From CAZHTS01 sp964535315 (GTDB lineage Bacteria > Chloroflexota > Anaerolineae > Anaerolineales > Anaerolineaceae): DNA of 20,616 nt. Every line of letters starts with the position of its first letter. The first letter of the stretch is position 1. A model generated the notes under the pieces. It did not search any database, was not told the origin of the DNA, and saw nothing but the letters and a program-made list of their open reading frames with translations. The stretch lies in the NCBI GenBank assembly GCA_964535315.1, contig CAZHTS010000080.1, forward strand, positions 1-20,616, given 5' to 3'. Below are positions 13,126-20,616 of the stretch, piece after piece. Position numbers and translations under genes: made by a program.

Positions 13126-14454
13126 ATGCCGCAAGCAACCTTTTATTTCCCGACCGGTTTCCTGTGGGGAACGGCCACCGCCTCGCACCAGGTAGAAGGC
13201 AACAACACCAACAACAACTGGGCGGTCTGGGAGGCCGAAGCCGGGCGCATCCGCAACGGCGACCGCTCGGGGCTGGCCTGTGACTGGTGGGGCGGACGCT
13301 GGAAGGAAGATTTCGACCGCGCCGCCGAAACGGGCCAGAACGCCCACCGTCTTTCGATTGAGTGGAGCCGCATCCAGCCTTCTCCGGATCGCTGGGACGA
13401 ACACGCCCTGGATTATTATCGCCAGATGGTGCGCGGCCTGCGCGAGCGCAACATTACCCCAATGGTCACCCTGCACCATTTCAGCGATCCGCTGTGGCTG
13501 TATGAACAGGGCAGTTGGGAAAACGACAAGACGCCCGAATTATTTAATAGCTACGTGCGCAAGGTGGTCGAGGCGCTGAGAGAGTACGTCTCGCTGTGGT
13601 GTACGATCAACGAACCCAACATTTACACCCTGGGCGGATACGCCGACGGCGGTTTTCCGCCGGGGAAGAACGACCTGAACCTGGCCTTTGTGGTCATGCG
13701 CAACCTGCTGCGCGGCCACGCCGCCGCCTACCGCACCATCCACGCCATCCAACCCGAAGCGCGCGTGGGCATCGCCATGCACTATCGTAACCTGCGCCCG
13801 GCCCGTCCGTGGTTCGGCCCGGACGTCTGGATCAGCCGGCTGCAATCCAGAATCTTTAACGAGGCCTTCCCGCTGGCGCTGGTCAACGGCAAACTGGACA
13901 CAGTGCTGCGCCGGGCGTCTGTGCCCGAGGCGATCAAGACCCAGGATTTCCTGGGGATCAACTACTACACCGAAGACCTGGTGACGTTCGATTTCGGCCA
14001 GCCCGGCTATCTGTTCGGCCGGCGCAACTTCCCGCCGGGGGCAGAAACCAGCCCCACCGGTTTCATTGCCAACGTCCCCGCCGGCTTATCCACGGTGCTC
14101 AAGTGGGCGCGGCGTTTCAACATCCCCTTGATCGTGACCGAGAACGGCGTGGAAGACGCCAACGACACCCTGCGCCCGCGTTACACGCTGGAACATATCC
14201 ACCAGGTCTGGCGGGCGGTGAACTTCAACTGGCCGATCCAGGGTTATTTCCACTGGTCGCTGGTCGACAACTTCGAGTGGGAGCGCGGCTGGTCGCAGCG
14301 CTTCGGGCTGTGGGGACTGGATGTGGCCACCCAGGTGCGCCTGCGCCGCCCAAGCGTGGATCTGTACGCCGCCATCTGCAAAGAAAATGGCATCAGCAGC
14401 GACACCGTGGCGCGTTTCGCCCCAGCGCTGTTAGAGAAACTGTTTCCGGGTTAG
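13126..14454 (+). CDS. Glycoside hydrolase family 1 (beta-glucosidase-like)
   Basis: The 442-residue protein is a full-length GH1 enzyme, cytoplasmic, with no signal peptide. The acid/base is Glu163 in CTINEPN and the nucleophile Glu339 in IVTENGVED. Other family marks are FLWGTATASHQVEG at 12-25, RLSIEWSRI at 75-83, FLGINYYTED at 275-284 and GYFHWSLVDNFEWERGW (about 380-396), which forms the aglycone and sugar subsites. The Glu in NFEWERGW fits glucosidases or galactosidases rather than 6-phospho-glycosidases. AAGGAG precedes the ATG. The cyclase gene starts three bases after its stop codon, so the two are translationally coupled, an unusual pair. Exact sugar unknown. Confidence 0.93.
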   Translation: MPQATFYFPTGFLWGTATASHQVEGNNTNNNWAVWEAEAGRIRNGDRSGLACDWWGGRWKEDFDRAAETGQNAHRLSIEWSRIQPSPDRWDEHALDYYRQMVRGLRERNITPMVTLHHFSDPLWLYEQGSWENDKTPELFNSYVRKVVEALREYVSLWCTINEPNIYTLGGYADGGFPPGKNDLNLAFVVMRNLLRGHAAAYRTIHAIQPEARVGIAMHYRNLRPARPWFGPDVWISRLQSRIFNEAFPLALVNGKLDTVLRRASVPEAIKTQDFLGINYYTEDLVTFDFGQPGYLFGRRNFPPGAETSPTGFIANVPAGLSTVLKWARRFNIPLIVTENGVEDANDTLRPRYTLEHIHQVWRAVNFNWPIQGYFHWSLVDNFEWERGWSQRFGLWGLDVATQVRLRRPSVDLYAAICKENGISSDTVARFAPALLEKLFPG

Positions 14455-14457
14455 CGC

Positions 14458-16065
14458 ATGACCACGCCGCCGCCCTATAAAATCATTTCCAGCCGCACCA
14501 CCCTGGTGGTGCTGTTTTCCAATCTGTGCGGCGCGCTGGTCATCTTCCTGTTCTTCAGCGTCATCGACCCGCTGCCCAAAGGCCAGATGGCGCTCAGCCA
14601 GGTCAACAGCTACCAGATCATCCTGTTCAGCACGTTGACCGCCTTCTTGCTGGCGCTGGGGGTGTTTTTCACCAACCGCACCGACGCCCTGATCCAGACC
14701 TGGTACAACAACATCCAGGCCGGCCTGCCGGCCAGTGAAGTACCCCGCCGGGTAAAACGCATCATCCTGGAAGCGCCGTTGCGCGACACCCTCACCAGCC
14801 TGGGGATGTGGGTGCTGGCCGGATTGTTCTTCGGCTTCAACGAGGCGACCTTTTCCTGGCGCCAGTTTCTCAGCATCGTCGGCGTCAGCGGGGTGCTGAC
14901 CACCGCCATCAGTTTCACCCTGTACGAACTGGCCTGGCGTCCCATCCTGCCGGTCTTCTTCCCCGACGGCAAACTGAGCGCCGCGCAGGCCTTTCGCCTG
15001 CCCGTCCTCACCCGCCTGCTGATCGCCTTCCTGCTCACCAGCCTGTACCCGACCCTCATCCTGGCCATCCTGGCTTATCAGCGCGCCGAAACGTTGCTCA
15101 GCGCGCCCAACCCACAGATCGTGTTGAACAACCTGTGGATCCTGATTGTATTCGTGGTCAGCGTATCCATTGTGACCAGCGTGGGGATGGCCTGGACCGT
15201 GACCCACACCATCGTCGTCCCCATCAAACAGCTACAGGCGCAGATGGAACGGGTGGAGCAAAACGACCTGAACGCCCAGGCGGCAGTCTCCTCGAACGAC
15301 GAGGTGGGCATGCTCTCCGAAGGGTTCAACGACATGGTTGCCGGTTTGCGCCGCGGCGAACTGCTGCGCAACCTGCTCAACGTGTACGTCAGCCCCGAGA
15401 TCGCCCGGGCGGCGCTCGAAGCGGGTACGCGCCTGGAAGGCGAGGTGGTCGAATGCAGTGTTTTGTTCTCGGACATCCGCGAATTCACCAGCCTGAGCGA
15501 ACACCTGCCGCCGCAAGAACTGCTGGCTCTGCTCAACCACTATATGCGCCATATGGTGGCGGTCATCGTCCAGCAGGGCGGCATTGTCAATAAATTCGGC
15601 GGCGACTCGATCCTGGCCATCTTCGGCACGCCGTTAAACCCGGCCCAGGATTACGCCGCCCGGGCGGTCAGCGCCGCCGAGGGCATGCTGGCGGCGCTGG
15701 AAAAATTCAACCAGGAGCAGGTGGCGCAAAATGCCCAAATCTTGCGTATCGGCATTGGCATTGCCACCGGGCCGGTGGTAGCCGGCAACGTGGGCGGCGA
15801 GCAGCGCCTGGAATACACCGTTATCGGCGACGCCGTCAACCTGGCTGCCCGCCTGCAAACCATGACCAAAGAACTCGGCCACCCGGTCTTGATGGATGCC
15901 CAGACCCACCATGCCGCCCGCCTGTACCGGGCGCTGGAGGGGCAGCCGCTGCCGCCGCTGGCAGTGCGCGGCAAATCGCAGACGGTGGATGTGTTTACCC
16001 TGGCAAAAGCCGCCGCGCCGCCGAAGCATGCAGCTCAATTCGACCGGGTGGAGCCCGGCTCCTGA
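14458..16065 (+). CDS. Membrane class III adenylate cyclase with HAMP domain
   Basis: The 535-residue protein has about six hydrophobic segments: roughly 14-36, 52-72, 113-128, 137-157, 184-206 and 225-249. A HAMP domain (about 248-300, VVPIKQLQ) and a catalytic domain (about 325-520) follow. Metal-binding aspartates are D339 in LFSDIREF and D383 in KFGGDSILAIFG. K379 and D458 (in TVIGDAVN) are the residue pair of ATP-using cyclases, so cAMP is the expected product; N461 and R465 in NLAARL are the transition-state pair. All catalytic residues are present, so it should be active. The membrane part has no recognised sensor. Its ATG lies three bases after the GH1 stop, with no independent ribosome site, implying coupling. 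Confidence 0.9.
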   Translation: MTTPPPYKIISSRTTLVVLFSNLCGALVIFLFFSVIDPLPKGQMALSQVNSYQIILFSTLTAFLLALGVFFTNRTDALIQTWYNNIQAGLPASEVPRRVKRIILEAPLRDTLTSLGMWVLAGLFFGFNEATFSWRQFLSIVGVSGVLTTAISFTLYELAWRPILPVFFPDGKLSAAQAFRLPVLTRLLIAFLLTSLYPTLILAILAYQRAETLLSAPNPQIVLNNLWILIVFVVSVSIVTSVGMAWTVTHTIVVPIKQLQAQMERVEQNDLNAQAAVSSNDEVGMLSEGFNDMVAGLRRGELLRNLLNVYVSPEIARAALEAGTRLEGEVVECSVLFSDIREFTSLSEHLPPQELLALLNHYMRHMVAVIVQQGGIVNKFGGDSILAIFGTPLNPAQDYAARAVSAAEGMLAALEKFNQEQVAQNAQILRIGIGIATGPVVAGNVGGEQRLEYTVIGDAVNLAARLQTMTKELGHPVLMDAQTHHAARLYRALEGQPLPPLAVRGKSQTVDVFTLAKAAAPPKHAAQFDRVEPGS

Positions 16066-16260
16066 AGATCGCGCCCTCACCCCAGCCCTATCTTCGATGG
16101 ATAGGGAGTCTGACTCCTCGCCCCAGCGGGGGAGAGGCCGGGTGAGGGGGGAATCTGTCCGGGCGATTGGCATGCAGGTAAACAGGGCTTTCACCCTCGC
16201 CCCATCCTCTCCTCGAGAGACAGGGAGTCTGACCTGCTCCCTGAAAAAGAGCGGACGGTC
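16066..16260. repeat. Palindromic intergenic repeats (CCCTCACCC / GGGTGAGGGG type)
   Basis: CCTCACCCCAGCCC near 16075 and GGGAGAGGCCGGGTGAGGGG near 16129-16149 form a long imperfect palindrome. A second, degenerate half copy follows at about 16190-16250, and GGGAGTCTGACC/T recurs in both (near 16106 and 16224). It is a widespread kind of noncoding element in GC-rich genomes. It may also end transcription of the GH1-cyclase unit. No gene is visible here. Confidence 0.6.
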
Positions 16261-16288
16261 ACAGCCGGTGTGTACGCGCGGCGGGTTA

Positions 16289-16297
16289 TGCTATAAT
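16289..16297 (+). promoter_or_regulatory. Extended -10 promoter for a leaderless transcript
   Basis: TGCTATAAT is a perfect extended -10 box. A start 7-8 bases downstream falls at 16304-16306, and the ATG of the zinc-ribbon gene is at 16306. No Shine-Dalgarno sequence lies in between. A leaderless mRNA is therefore likely. Confidence 0.65.
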
Positions 16298-16305
16298 CTT
16301 TTATT

Positions 16306-17100
16306 ATGAACACACCCGCGCCTGTTACACAATTCACCTGTACCCAATGCGGCGGAGAGCTCCACCCGGACGAAGGTCAATCGTTCGTCACCTGCCCGTA
16401 TTGCAGCGCGACCGTGTATCTGGATAAATCCCAGGTCGTCTTCCACTGGTCGCTGGCGCCGACGTTGACGGTGGAGCAGGCCCGCGCTGCCCTGGCGCGC
16501 TGGATGTCCGGGGCGCAGACGGTCAAAGACCTGGACAAGAAGGCCCAAATCGTCGCTCAAGGGTTCCAATACTTTCCGCTGTGGTATTTCCGCCTGGGAA
16601 AGCCCGACGAGAAGGAACGCATCCTGCTCGAGCCGGCGGCGGCCACTTCGGTCACCGAGCTGCGCAAACTGGCGCTGCCGGCCGGCGACCTGCAACGCTA
16701 CGACGGCGGGCTGGATGCGCAGGCCGTGCCGCCCAGCGTGCCGCTGGAGGCCGCCCGGCAGTGGCTCAAGCAAAGCGCCGGCGATGTGACCGTGCGCGAG
16801 AGCGCCCTGGTACACGTGCCGGTCTATCTGTTCAAATATCAGTACAAAAACACTCAGTACACCGCTCTGGTCGAAGCCGCCACCGGCAGCGTCCTGGCCA
16901 ACATCTTCCCCTCTAAATCTGAAGCGCCTTACGTGGTGGCGGGCCTCGTCACCGCCCTGGTCTACCTGTGCCTGGCGCTCGTCCCGGTCTTCGCCGGCGG
17001 CGAAGGCCGCGGCGTGGGCATCGCCATCACCTGCGGTCTGGGAGCGCTGGCGGCGCCTTTCCTGTTTGCTCTGGCGGTCTGGGTGGCGTCCAAAGTATGA
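16306..17100 (+). CDS. Zinc-ribbon membrane protein (first of three)
   Basis: The 264-residue protein starts with a zinc ribbon: Cys12, Cys15, Cys30 and Cys33 (CTQC ... CPYC). A soluble part follows with FQYFPLWYFRLG near 87-98, and VHVPVYLFKYQYKNTQYTAL near 169-188, ending ATGSVLANI. Two membrane segments close it (about 207-230 and 236-262). The same features recur in the next protein, which points to duplication. The stop overlaps the next start (ATGA). The ribbon may bind metal only for structure. No known family name can be given; function unknown. The translation start at 16306 rests on the promoter, which leaves no room for a leader. Confidence 0.82.
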   Translation: MNTPAPVTQFTCTQCGGELHPDEGQSFVTCPYCSATVYLDKSQVVFHWSLAPTLTVEQARAALARWMSGAQTVKDLDKKAQIVAQGFQYFPLWYFRLGKPDEKERILLEPAAATSVTELRKLALPAGDLQRYDGGLDAQAVPPSVPLEAARQWLKQSAGDVTVRESALVHVPVYLFKYQYKNTQYTALVEAATGSVLANIFPSKSEAPYVVAGLVTALVYLCLALVPVFAGGEGRGVGIAITCGLGALAAPFLFALAVWVASKV

Positions 17101-18119
17101 GCACAAACGAAGCACTCCACGGATTGAGTTGTCCCCGCTGCGGCGGGATGGTACCGATCCCCGAAGGCCAGGTGATCGTCATCTGCCCCTACTGCGACCT
17201 GCGCTCGACGGTGCAGGGTGAACACGGCGTCAGCCGTTACCAGGTGCCCTGCCGGGTGCAGCACGAACAGGCCTTGCAGGCCTTTCAGCGCTTTCTGAGC
17301 GGCAACATGGCCATCGCCGGCAGCGCCCGGCGCGAGGCCAGATTGAGCGAAGCATTCCTGCTGCACCTGCCCTTCTGGACGGTGTGGGGCCAGGGGCTGG
17401 CCTGGGCCTTCGGCCAGGAACAGGTCGGCAGCGGCGACGACAAGCACTACGAGCCGCGCGAGGTCAAGGCCATCGAAGAATTAAACTGGAACAGCGCCGC
17501 CTGTGACGTGGGCGAATTTGGCGTCAACATGCTCAGCCTGGCCGGCCGGCAGTTAGAAGTCTTCGACGCCGAAGCGCTGCACCGCAGCGGCATGGTTTTC
17601 GAACCGGTGGGGTCGGCCGAGGAAGCGCTCCAGTCCGCCCAGGCCGATTTCGAACAGCGCATGCGCGAGAAGACCAAACTGGATCGCCTGGAACAGCAGT
17701 TCGTGCGCGTGGTGCGCCCCAAGCTGGGGCTGGTATATTACCCCATGTGGGTCATGCGCTACCTGTACCGCGGGCGTTCTTTCCAGGTGGTGGTGGACGG
17801 CTTCTCGGGCGAAGTGTTGTACGGCAAAGCGCCCGGCAACACCCTCTACCGCGCCGCCGTGCTGGTGGGCGGGATGGCCGCCGGGGCGTTCACCTCGATC
17901 GATCTGCCGCTGCTGATCCTCTCGGGGAAGGATAACGACGGCGGCGAAGTTGCCGCGATATTGTTCGTGGTCGGGTTGGGCATGATGTATTTTGCCTACC
18001 ATACCTTCCGCTACGGCGAACATTACGAGTATCGCCGCTACACAGCCAGCGATCAAACCGCCGCGGGGGCGTTCAAATTTGCCAGCAAGGCGCTCGATCA
18101 GATCAACCGTTTTAAATAA
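17097..18119 (+). CDS. Zinc-ribbon membrane protein (second of three)
   Basis: This 340-residue protein has its zinc ribbon cysteines at 12, 15, 30 and 33, the same positions as in both neighbours. LLHLPFWTVWG (88-98) corresponds to FQYFPLWYFRLG of the first protein. VYYPMWVMRYLYRGRSFQVV (213-232), followed by GFSGEVLYG, corresponds to the VHVPVYLFKYQY part and its ATGSVLA end. Two membrane segments at about 252-276 and 286-304 follow. Extra residues (about 100-200) carry a charged helical stretch (FEQRMREKTKLDRLEQQF). The ATG overlaps the previous stop by the ATGA arrangement, so translation is coupled. Function unknown. Likely a partner of the first and third proteins in a membrane complex. 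Confidence 0.85.
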   Translation: MSTNEALHGLSCPRCGGMVPIPEGQVIVICPYCDLRSTVQGEHGVSRYQVPCRVQHEQALQAFQRFLSGNMAIAGSARREARLSEAFLLHLPFWTVWGQGLAWAFGQEQVGSGDDKHYEPREVKAIEELNWNSAACDVGEFGVNMLSLAGRQLEVFDAEALHRSGMVFEPVGSAEEALQSAQADFEQRMREKTKLDRLEQQFVRVVRPKLGLVYYPMWVMRYLYRGRSFQVVVDGFSGEVLYGKAPGNTLYRAAVLVGGMAAGAFTSIDLPLLILSGKDNDGGEVAAILFVVGLGMMYFAYHTFRYGEHYEYRRYTASDQTAAGAFKFASKALDQINRFK

Positions 18120-18131
18120 GGGGAGGCGCAC

Positions 18132-18674
18132 GTGACCCAACCCATTCGGCTCACCCCTCTGGTCTGCATTCGCTGTCAGACGCCCATCCTGGCCCAACCC
18201 AACGAGGTCGCCTGGGTATGTACGCAGTGCGGGCAGGGCCAGATTCTATCCAACGAAGCAAGCCTGAAGTCATTGGACATCCATTACGCCGCCAACCTGC
18301 CGCCCAACGGCCCGGCCCGGCCTTTCTGGGTGGCCGAAGGGCAGGTAACGTTGGGCGAGCGCAAGACCTACTCGGGCAACGAAGCCAAAGAGGCCGGCAG
18401 TTTCTGGCAGGCGCCGCACCGTTTCTTTATCCCGGCCTTTGCCCTGCCGCTCGATCAGGTGATCGCGGTGGGAACGCAGATGCTGCGCACCCCGCCGGAC
18501 GTCACCGCGACGCAATATGCGGCGCCGTTTGCGGCGGTGACCATCCTGCCGCAAGACGTGCGCCCCTACGCCGAGTTCATCGTGCTTGGCATCGAGGCCG
18601 ACCGCAAAGACAAATTGCGCTCCATCCAGTTCGACGTCCGGCTCGGCGAGCCCCAGTTGTGGGTATTGCCCTGA
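18132..18674 (+). CDS. Zinc-ribbon soluble protein (third of three)
   Basis: The 180-residue protein again has Cys12, Cys15, Cys30 and Cys33 (CIRC ... CTQC), followed by a single domain with HRFFIPAFALPLDQV (about 97-111), which resembles the FP-W motifs of the two larger proteins. No membrane segment is present, so it should be cytoplasmic. GTG at 18132 is the start, with GGGAGG just upstream; the gap to the second gene is 12 bases. It appears to be a shortened paralogue or a soluble partner of the two membrane proteins. Function unknown. Confidence 0.82.
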   Translation: MTQPIRLTPLVCIRCQTPILAQPNEVAWVCTQCGQGQILSNEASLKSLDIHYAANLPPNGPARPFWVAEGQVTLGERKTYSGNEAKEAGSFWQAPHRFFIPAFALPLDQVIAVGTQMLRTPPDVTATQYAAPFAAVTILPQDVRPYAEFIVLGIEADRKDKLRSIQFDVRLGEPQLWVLP

Positions 18675-18721
18675 ACCGCACCGTAATCCACACACACGTT
18701 TCATCTTTTAGAGGAGGATAC

Positions 18722-18763
18722 GTGCGCCTGGCAACAGGTGTGCGTTTGAAACTACCATGCTGA
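18722..18763 (+). CDS. Possible 13-codon upstream ORF overlapping the M20 start
   Basis: The only strong ribosome site before the M20 gene, GAGGAGGA (18711-18718), is positioned for GTG at 18722, not for the M20 ATG. From there a frame reads (M)RLATGVRLKLPC and ends with TGA at 18761-18763, overlapping the ATG at 18757. This looks like a short coupling frame that delivers ribosomes to the M20 start. It could also be chance. Confidence 0.4.
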   Translation: MRLATGVRLKLPC

Positions 18764-20226
18764 TTAACCTGCTCATCGTTCTGTTCGTCCTGGTGTTGTT
18801 TGTGGGAGCATTTCTGCTGATCCGTACGGTCACCTTCCCGATGCGCAACGAAACGGCGCAGCCCGTCGAACTGGCCGAGATCGAAGCCGGCCGCGTGGCC
18901 GGGCACCTGGCCGAAACGCTGCGTCTCGAGACCATCTCCACGCCAGAAGGCAGCCCGCAGGACTGCCAGGCGCTGCTCGACCTGCACGCCCGGCTGGAAA
19001 AGATGTACCCGCAGGTTCACGCCAGCCTGAAACGCGAGGTGGTAGGAGAATACAGCCTGCTGTATCATTGGGCCGGGCAGCAGCCAGACCTGCCGGCGCT
19101 GCTGTTTGCCGCCCACCAGGACGTGGTGCCGGTCGAAGAGACCACCCTGGACGCCTGGCAGCACCCGCCCTTCAGCGGCGACATCGCCGACGGGCAGGTA
19201 TGGGGGCGCGGCGCGCTGGATGACAAGTCGACCTTAATTACCCTGCTGGAAGCGGTGGAACACCTGCTGGAGCAGGACTTTCGCCCGCAGCGGGACATCT
19301 ACCTGGCGTTTGGGCACGACGAGGAACTGGGCGGCGAAGGCGCACGACAAATTGCAGCCCTGCTGGAAGAACGCGGCGTGCAGCTCGAGGCCGTGCTCGA
19401 CGAAGGCGGCATGATTACCGAAGGGTTGATCAGCGGCGTGGTTGGGCCGGTGGCGTTGATCGGCACGGCCGAAAAAGGCCACGTGACGCTTGAACTGAGT
19501 GTGGAAGGTGAACCCGGTCATTCGTCCACCCCGCCGGCGCAGACCGCCATCGGCATCCTGTCCATGGCGCTGGCGCACCTGGAGGCCAATCCCTTCCCCG
19601 CCCACCCGGAACGGATGCTGCCGATGATGCGCAGTCTGGGCAGTGTGGCCTCCTTTGGCATGCAGTTTGCCTTTGCCAACCTGTGGCTGACGCGCCGGAT
19701 GGTAACGCGCCGGCTGTCGGCCAACCCGCGCATGAGCGCCATCATCCGCACCACCACCGCCGTGACTGTGTTCCACGGCGGCGTCAAGGAAAATGTGCTG
19801 CCGGCGCGGGCCGAGGCGCTGGTCAATCTCCGCCTGTTGCCCGGCGACAACATCGCCATGGTGTGCGAACGCTGCCGGGCGGTCATCGGCGACGAACGCG
19901 TCCAGCTGCGGGTGCGTGAGGGCAGCCACAGCGAGGCCACCCCCTGTTCCCCCATCGACACCACCATCTACCGCAGCCTGCAACAGACCATCTACCAGGT
20001 ATTCCCCAATGTCACCGCCGTGGCGCCGTACCTGATGCTGGGCGCCAGCGATGCGCGTCATTACACCCGCCTGTGTCCGCAGGTCTATCGCTTCATGCCC
20101 TGCCTGGTCGACAGCGAAACGCTGTCCAGCATTCACGGCACCAACGAGCGCATCGGCGTGGACGACCTGGGCCACATGGTGCAGTTCTTCGCACAGCTCA
20201 TGCGCACCTGGTCGCAGGCGGCCTGA
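18757..20226 (+). CDS. Membrane-anchored M20-family metallopeptidase (carboxypeptidase/deacylase-like)
   Basis: The 489-residue protein has an N-terminal hydrophobic anchor (about 3-26: LINLLIVLFVLVLFVGAFLL). The di-zinc peptidase pattern follows: H120 and D122 in FAAHQDVVPV, D155 in WGRGALDDK, E189 and E190 in GHDEELGGEG, the LDEGGM segment near 215-220, and the late histidine in SSIHGTNERIG. The length and the GEPGHSSTPP lid sequence fit the carboxypeptidase S/PM20D1-like branch rather than DapE or ArgE (about 380 residues). It likely cleaves dipeptides or N-acyl amino acids. The ATG at 18757 has a poor ribosome site of its own and overlaps a short upstream frame. The gene follows the zinc-ribbon operon by 82 bases. 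Confidence 0.9.
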   Translation: MLINLLIVLFVLVLFVGAFLLIRTVTFPMRNETAQPVELAEIEAGRVAGHLAETLRLETISTPEGSPQDCQALLDLHARLEKMYPQVHASLKREVVGEYSLLYHWAGQQPDLPALLFAAHQDVVPVEETTLDAWQHPPFSGDIADGQVWGRGALDDKSTLITLLEAVEHLLEQDFRPQRDIYLAFGHDEELGGEGARQIAALLEERGVQLEAVLDEGGMITEGLISGVVGPVALIGTAEKGHVTLELSVEGEPGHSSTPPAQTAIGILSMALAHLEANPFPAHPERMLPMMRSLGSVASFGMQFAFANLWLTRRMVTRRLSANPRMSAIIRTTTAVTVFHGGVKENVLPARAEALVNLRLLPGDNIAMVCERCRAVIGDERVQLRVREGSHSEATPCSPIDTTIYRSLQQTIYQVFPNVTAVAPYLMLGASDARHYTRLCPQVYRFMPCLVDSETLSSIHGTNERIGVDDLGHMVQFFAQLMRTWSQAA

Positions 20227-20240
20227 GGCCTCGCCGGCCT

Positions 20241-20400
20241 GTACGGACGAGGCTCGCCCCCGCCCGGGGAGGCGTGCCAGATACGCGGCGGCGGCCGCAA
20301 GGGCCGCCCCTACAGGGGATGGGGGGCGTGCGGGGGAATGTGGGCGTCTGCCGTAGGGTGCGGGGCTTGCCCCCGCCCTCCATGACCGCCAGTTATCACG
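20241..20400. repeat. Dispersed GC-rich palindromic repeats after the M20 gene
   Basis: GGCTYGCCCCCGCCC occurs at 20251-20265 and 20364-20378. Between them GGCCGCAAGGGCCGCCCCTAC is a related palindrome in the other orientation. These resemble the elements at 8537-8670. No gene can be supported in 20227-20616. Confidence 0.55.
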
Positions 20401-20420
20401 ACGATCACACGCGGCCCGAG

Positions 20421-20442
20421 CGATAAGCCGCAAAGCTTATCG
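20421..20442. repeat. Perfect hairpin CGATAAGC-N6-GCTTATCG
   Basis: An 8-bp perfect inverted repeat with a six-base loop (cgcaaa), at the left edge of the following duplicated element. No T run follows. Confidence 0.6.
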
Positions 20443-20606
20443 CAAAGAAAGCTTTTAAACATCCTGTCTATCCTGCCCATCCTGTTTAAAGCACGGCAAT
20501 TTACCGCAGCGCTTGCCAGCCAAAAGGCCTAACGCAGAGACGCAAAGAAAGCTCTTTAAATATCCTGTCTATCCTGCCCATCCTGTTTAAGGCACGGCAA
20601 TCTACC
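20441..20606. repeat. Duplicated ~65-bp noncoding element with ATCCTG(N)3 triplets
   Basis: Copies at 20441-20505 and 20541-20606 both begin cgcaaagaaagc and end gcacggcaatytacc. Within each, a 9-bp word is repeated three times (atcctgtct, atcctgccc, atcctgttt). Similar runs occur in intergenic DNA of many unrelated bacteria. The second copy is preceded by acgcagagacg, the same word family as the tandem array at 1-253. Confidence 0.75.
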
Positions 20607-20616
20607 CAGGATTAAT

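Noticed and set aside
14431..15207. 258-codon minus-strand frame opposite the cyclase
   Set aside because: Shadow of the cyclase membrane region, rich in Gly/Gln/Glu/Asp, no motif.
16066..16305. Small gene between cyclase and zinc-ribbon operon
   Set aside because: The sequence is palindromic repeat; frames there are repeat translations without ribosome sites.

Overview
The window looks like a chromosomal segment from a GC-rich, probably anaerobic bacterium. I favour Chloroflexota, class Anaerolineae. The grounds are the mix of lipoprotein, rhomboid and zinc-ribbon genes, the dispersed GC-rich palindromes between genes, and the noncoding repeats of the type acgcggagacgcggag and atcctgtctatcctgccc. 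This placement is inference; there is no rRNA, tRNA, transposase, phage gene or CRISPR array here.

Layout: 1-253 is a three-copy tandem repeat of about 85 bp. 311-1624 holds a TIM-barrel sugar isomerase-like gene and an Rrf2-family regulator. 1644-5616 is a sulfur amino acid block: cysK, then metA-metY, each with its own strong promoter and a long leader. 5931-8501 is a two-gene split PEP-synthase-like phosphotransferase, followed by a DUF1638 gene (8715-9455). 13037-9465 on the minus strand is a membrane operon: TPR membrane protein, rhomboid protease, M1-type peptidase lipoprotein, small membrane protein. From 13126 on the plus strand come a GH1 glycosidase closely linked to a membrane adenylate cyclase (13126-16065), an operon of three zinc-ribbon proteins (16306-18674) and a membrane-anchored M20 peptidase (18757-20226). 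The right end (20227-20616) is noncoding repeats.

The most interesting part is the sulfur block. CysK makes cysteine from O-acetylserine and sulfide. MetA carries the Glu111 signature of homoserine acetyltransferases, and MetY then makes homocysteine from O-acetylhomoserine and sulfide. In front of cysK is an unlisted 23-codon reading frame containing Met-Cys-Met-Cys. In front of metA is a 39-codon reading frame with five Met codons and one Cys codon within nine codons. Each is followed by a 13-bp intrinsic terminator and by an upstream segment perfectly or nearly perfectly complementary to the terminator's left arm. This is the layout of ribosome-mediated transcription attenuation, here for cysteine and methionine. 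Both promoters also carry the same dyad, RACGAY-N7-GTCGTW, directly after an identical CATAAT -10 box. The Rrf2 regulator encoded just upstream has an IscR-like cysteine triad and is the natural candidate to bind it. So the two operons appear to share one initiation-level regulator while each has its own amino-acid-sensing leader.
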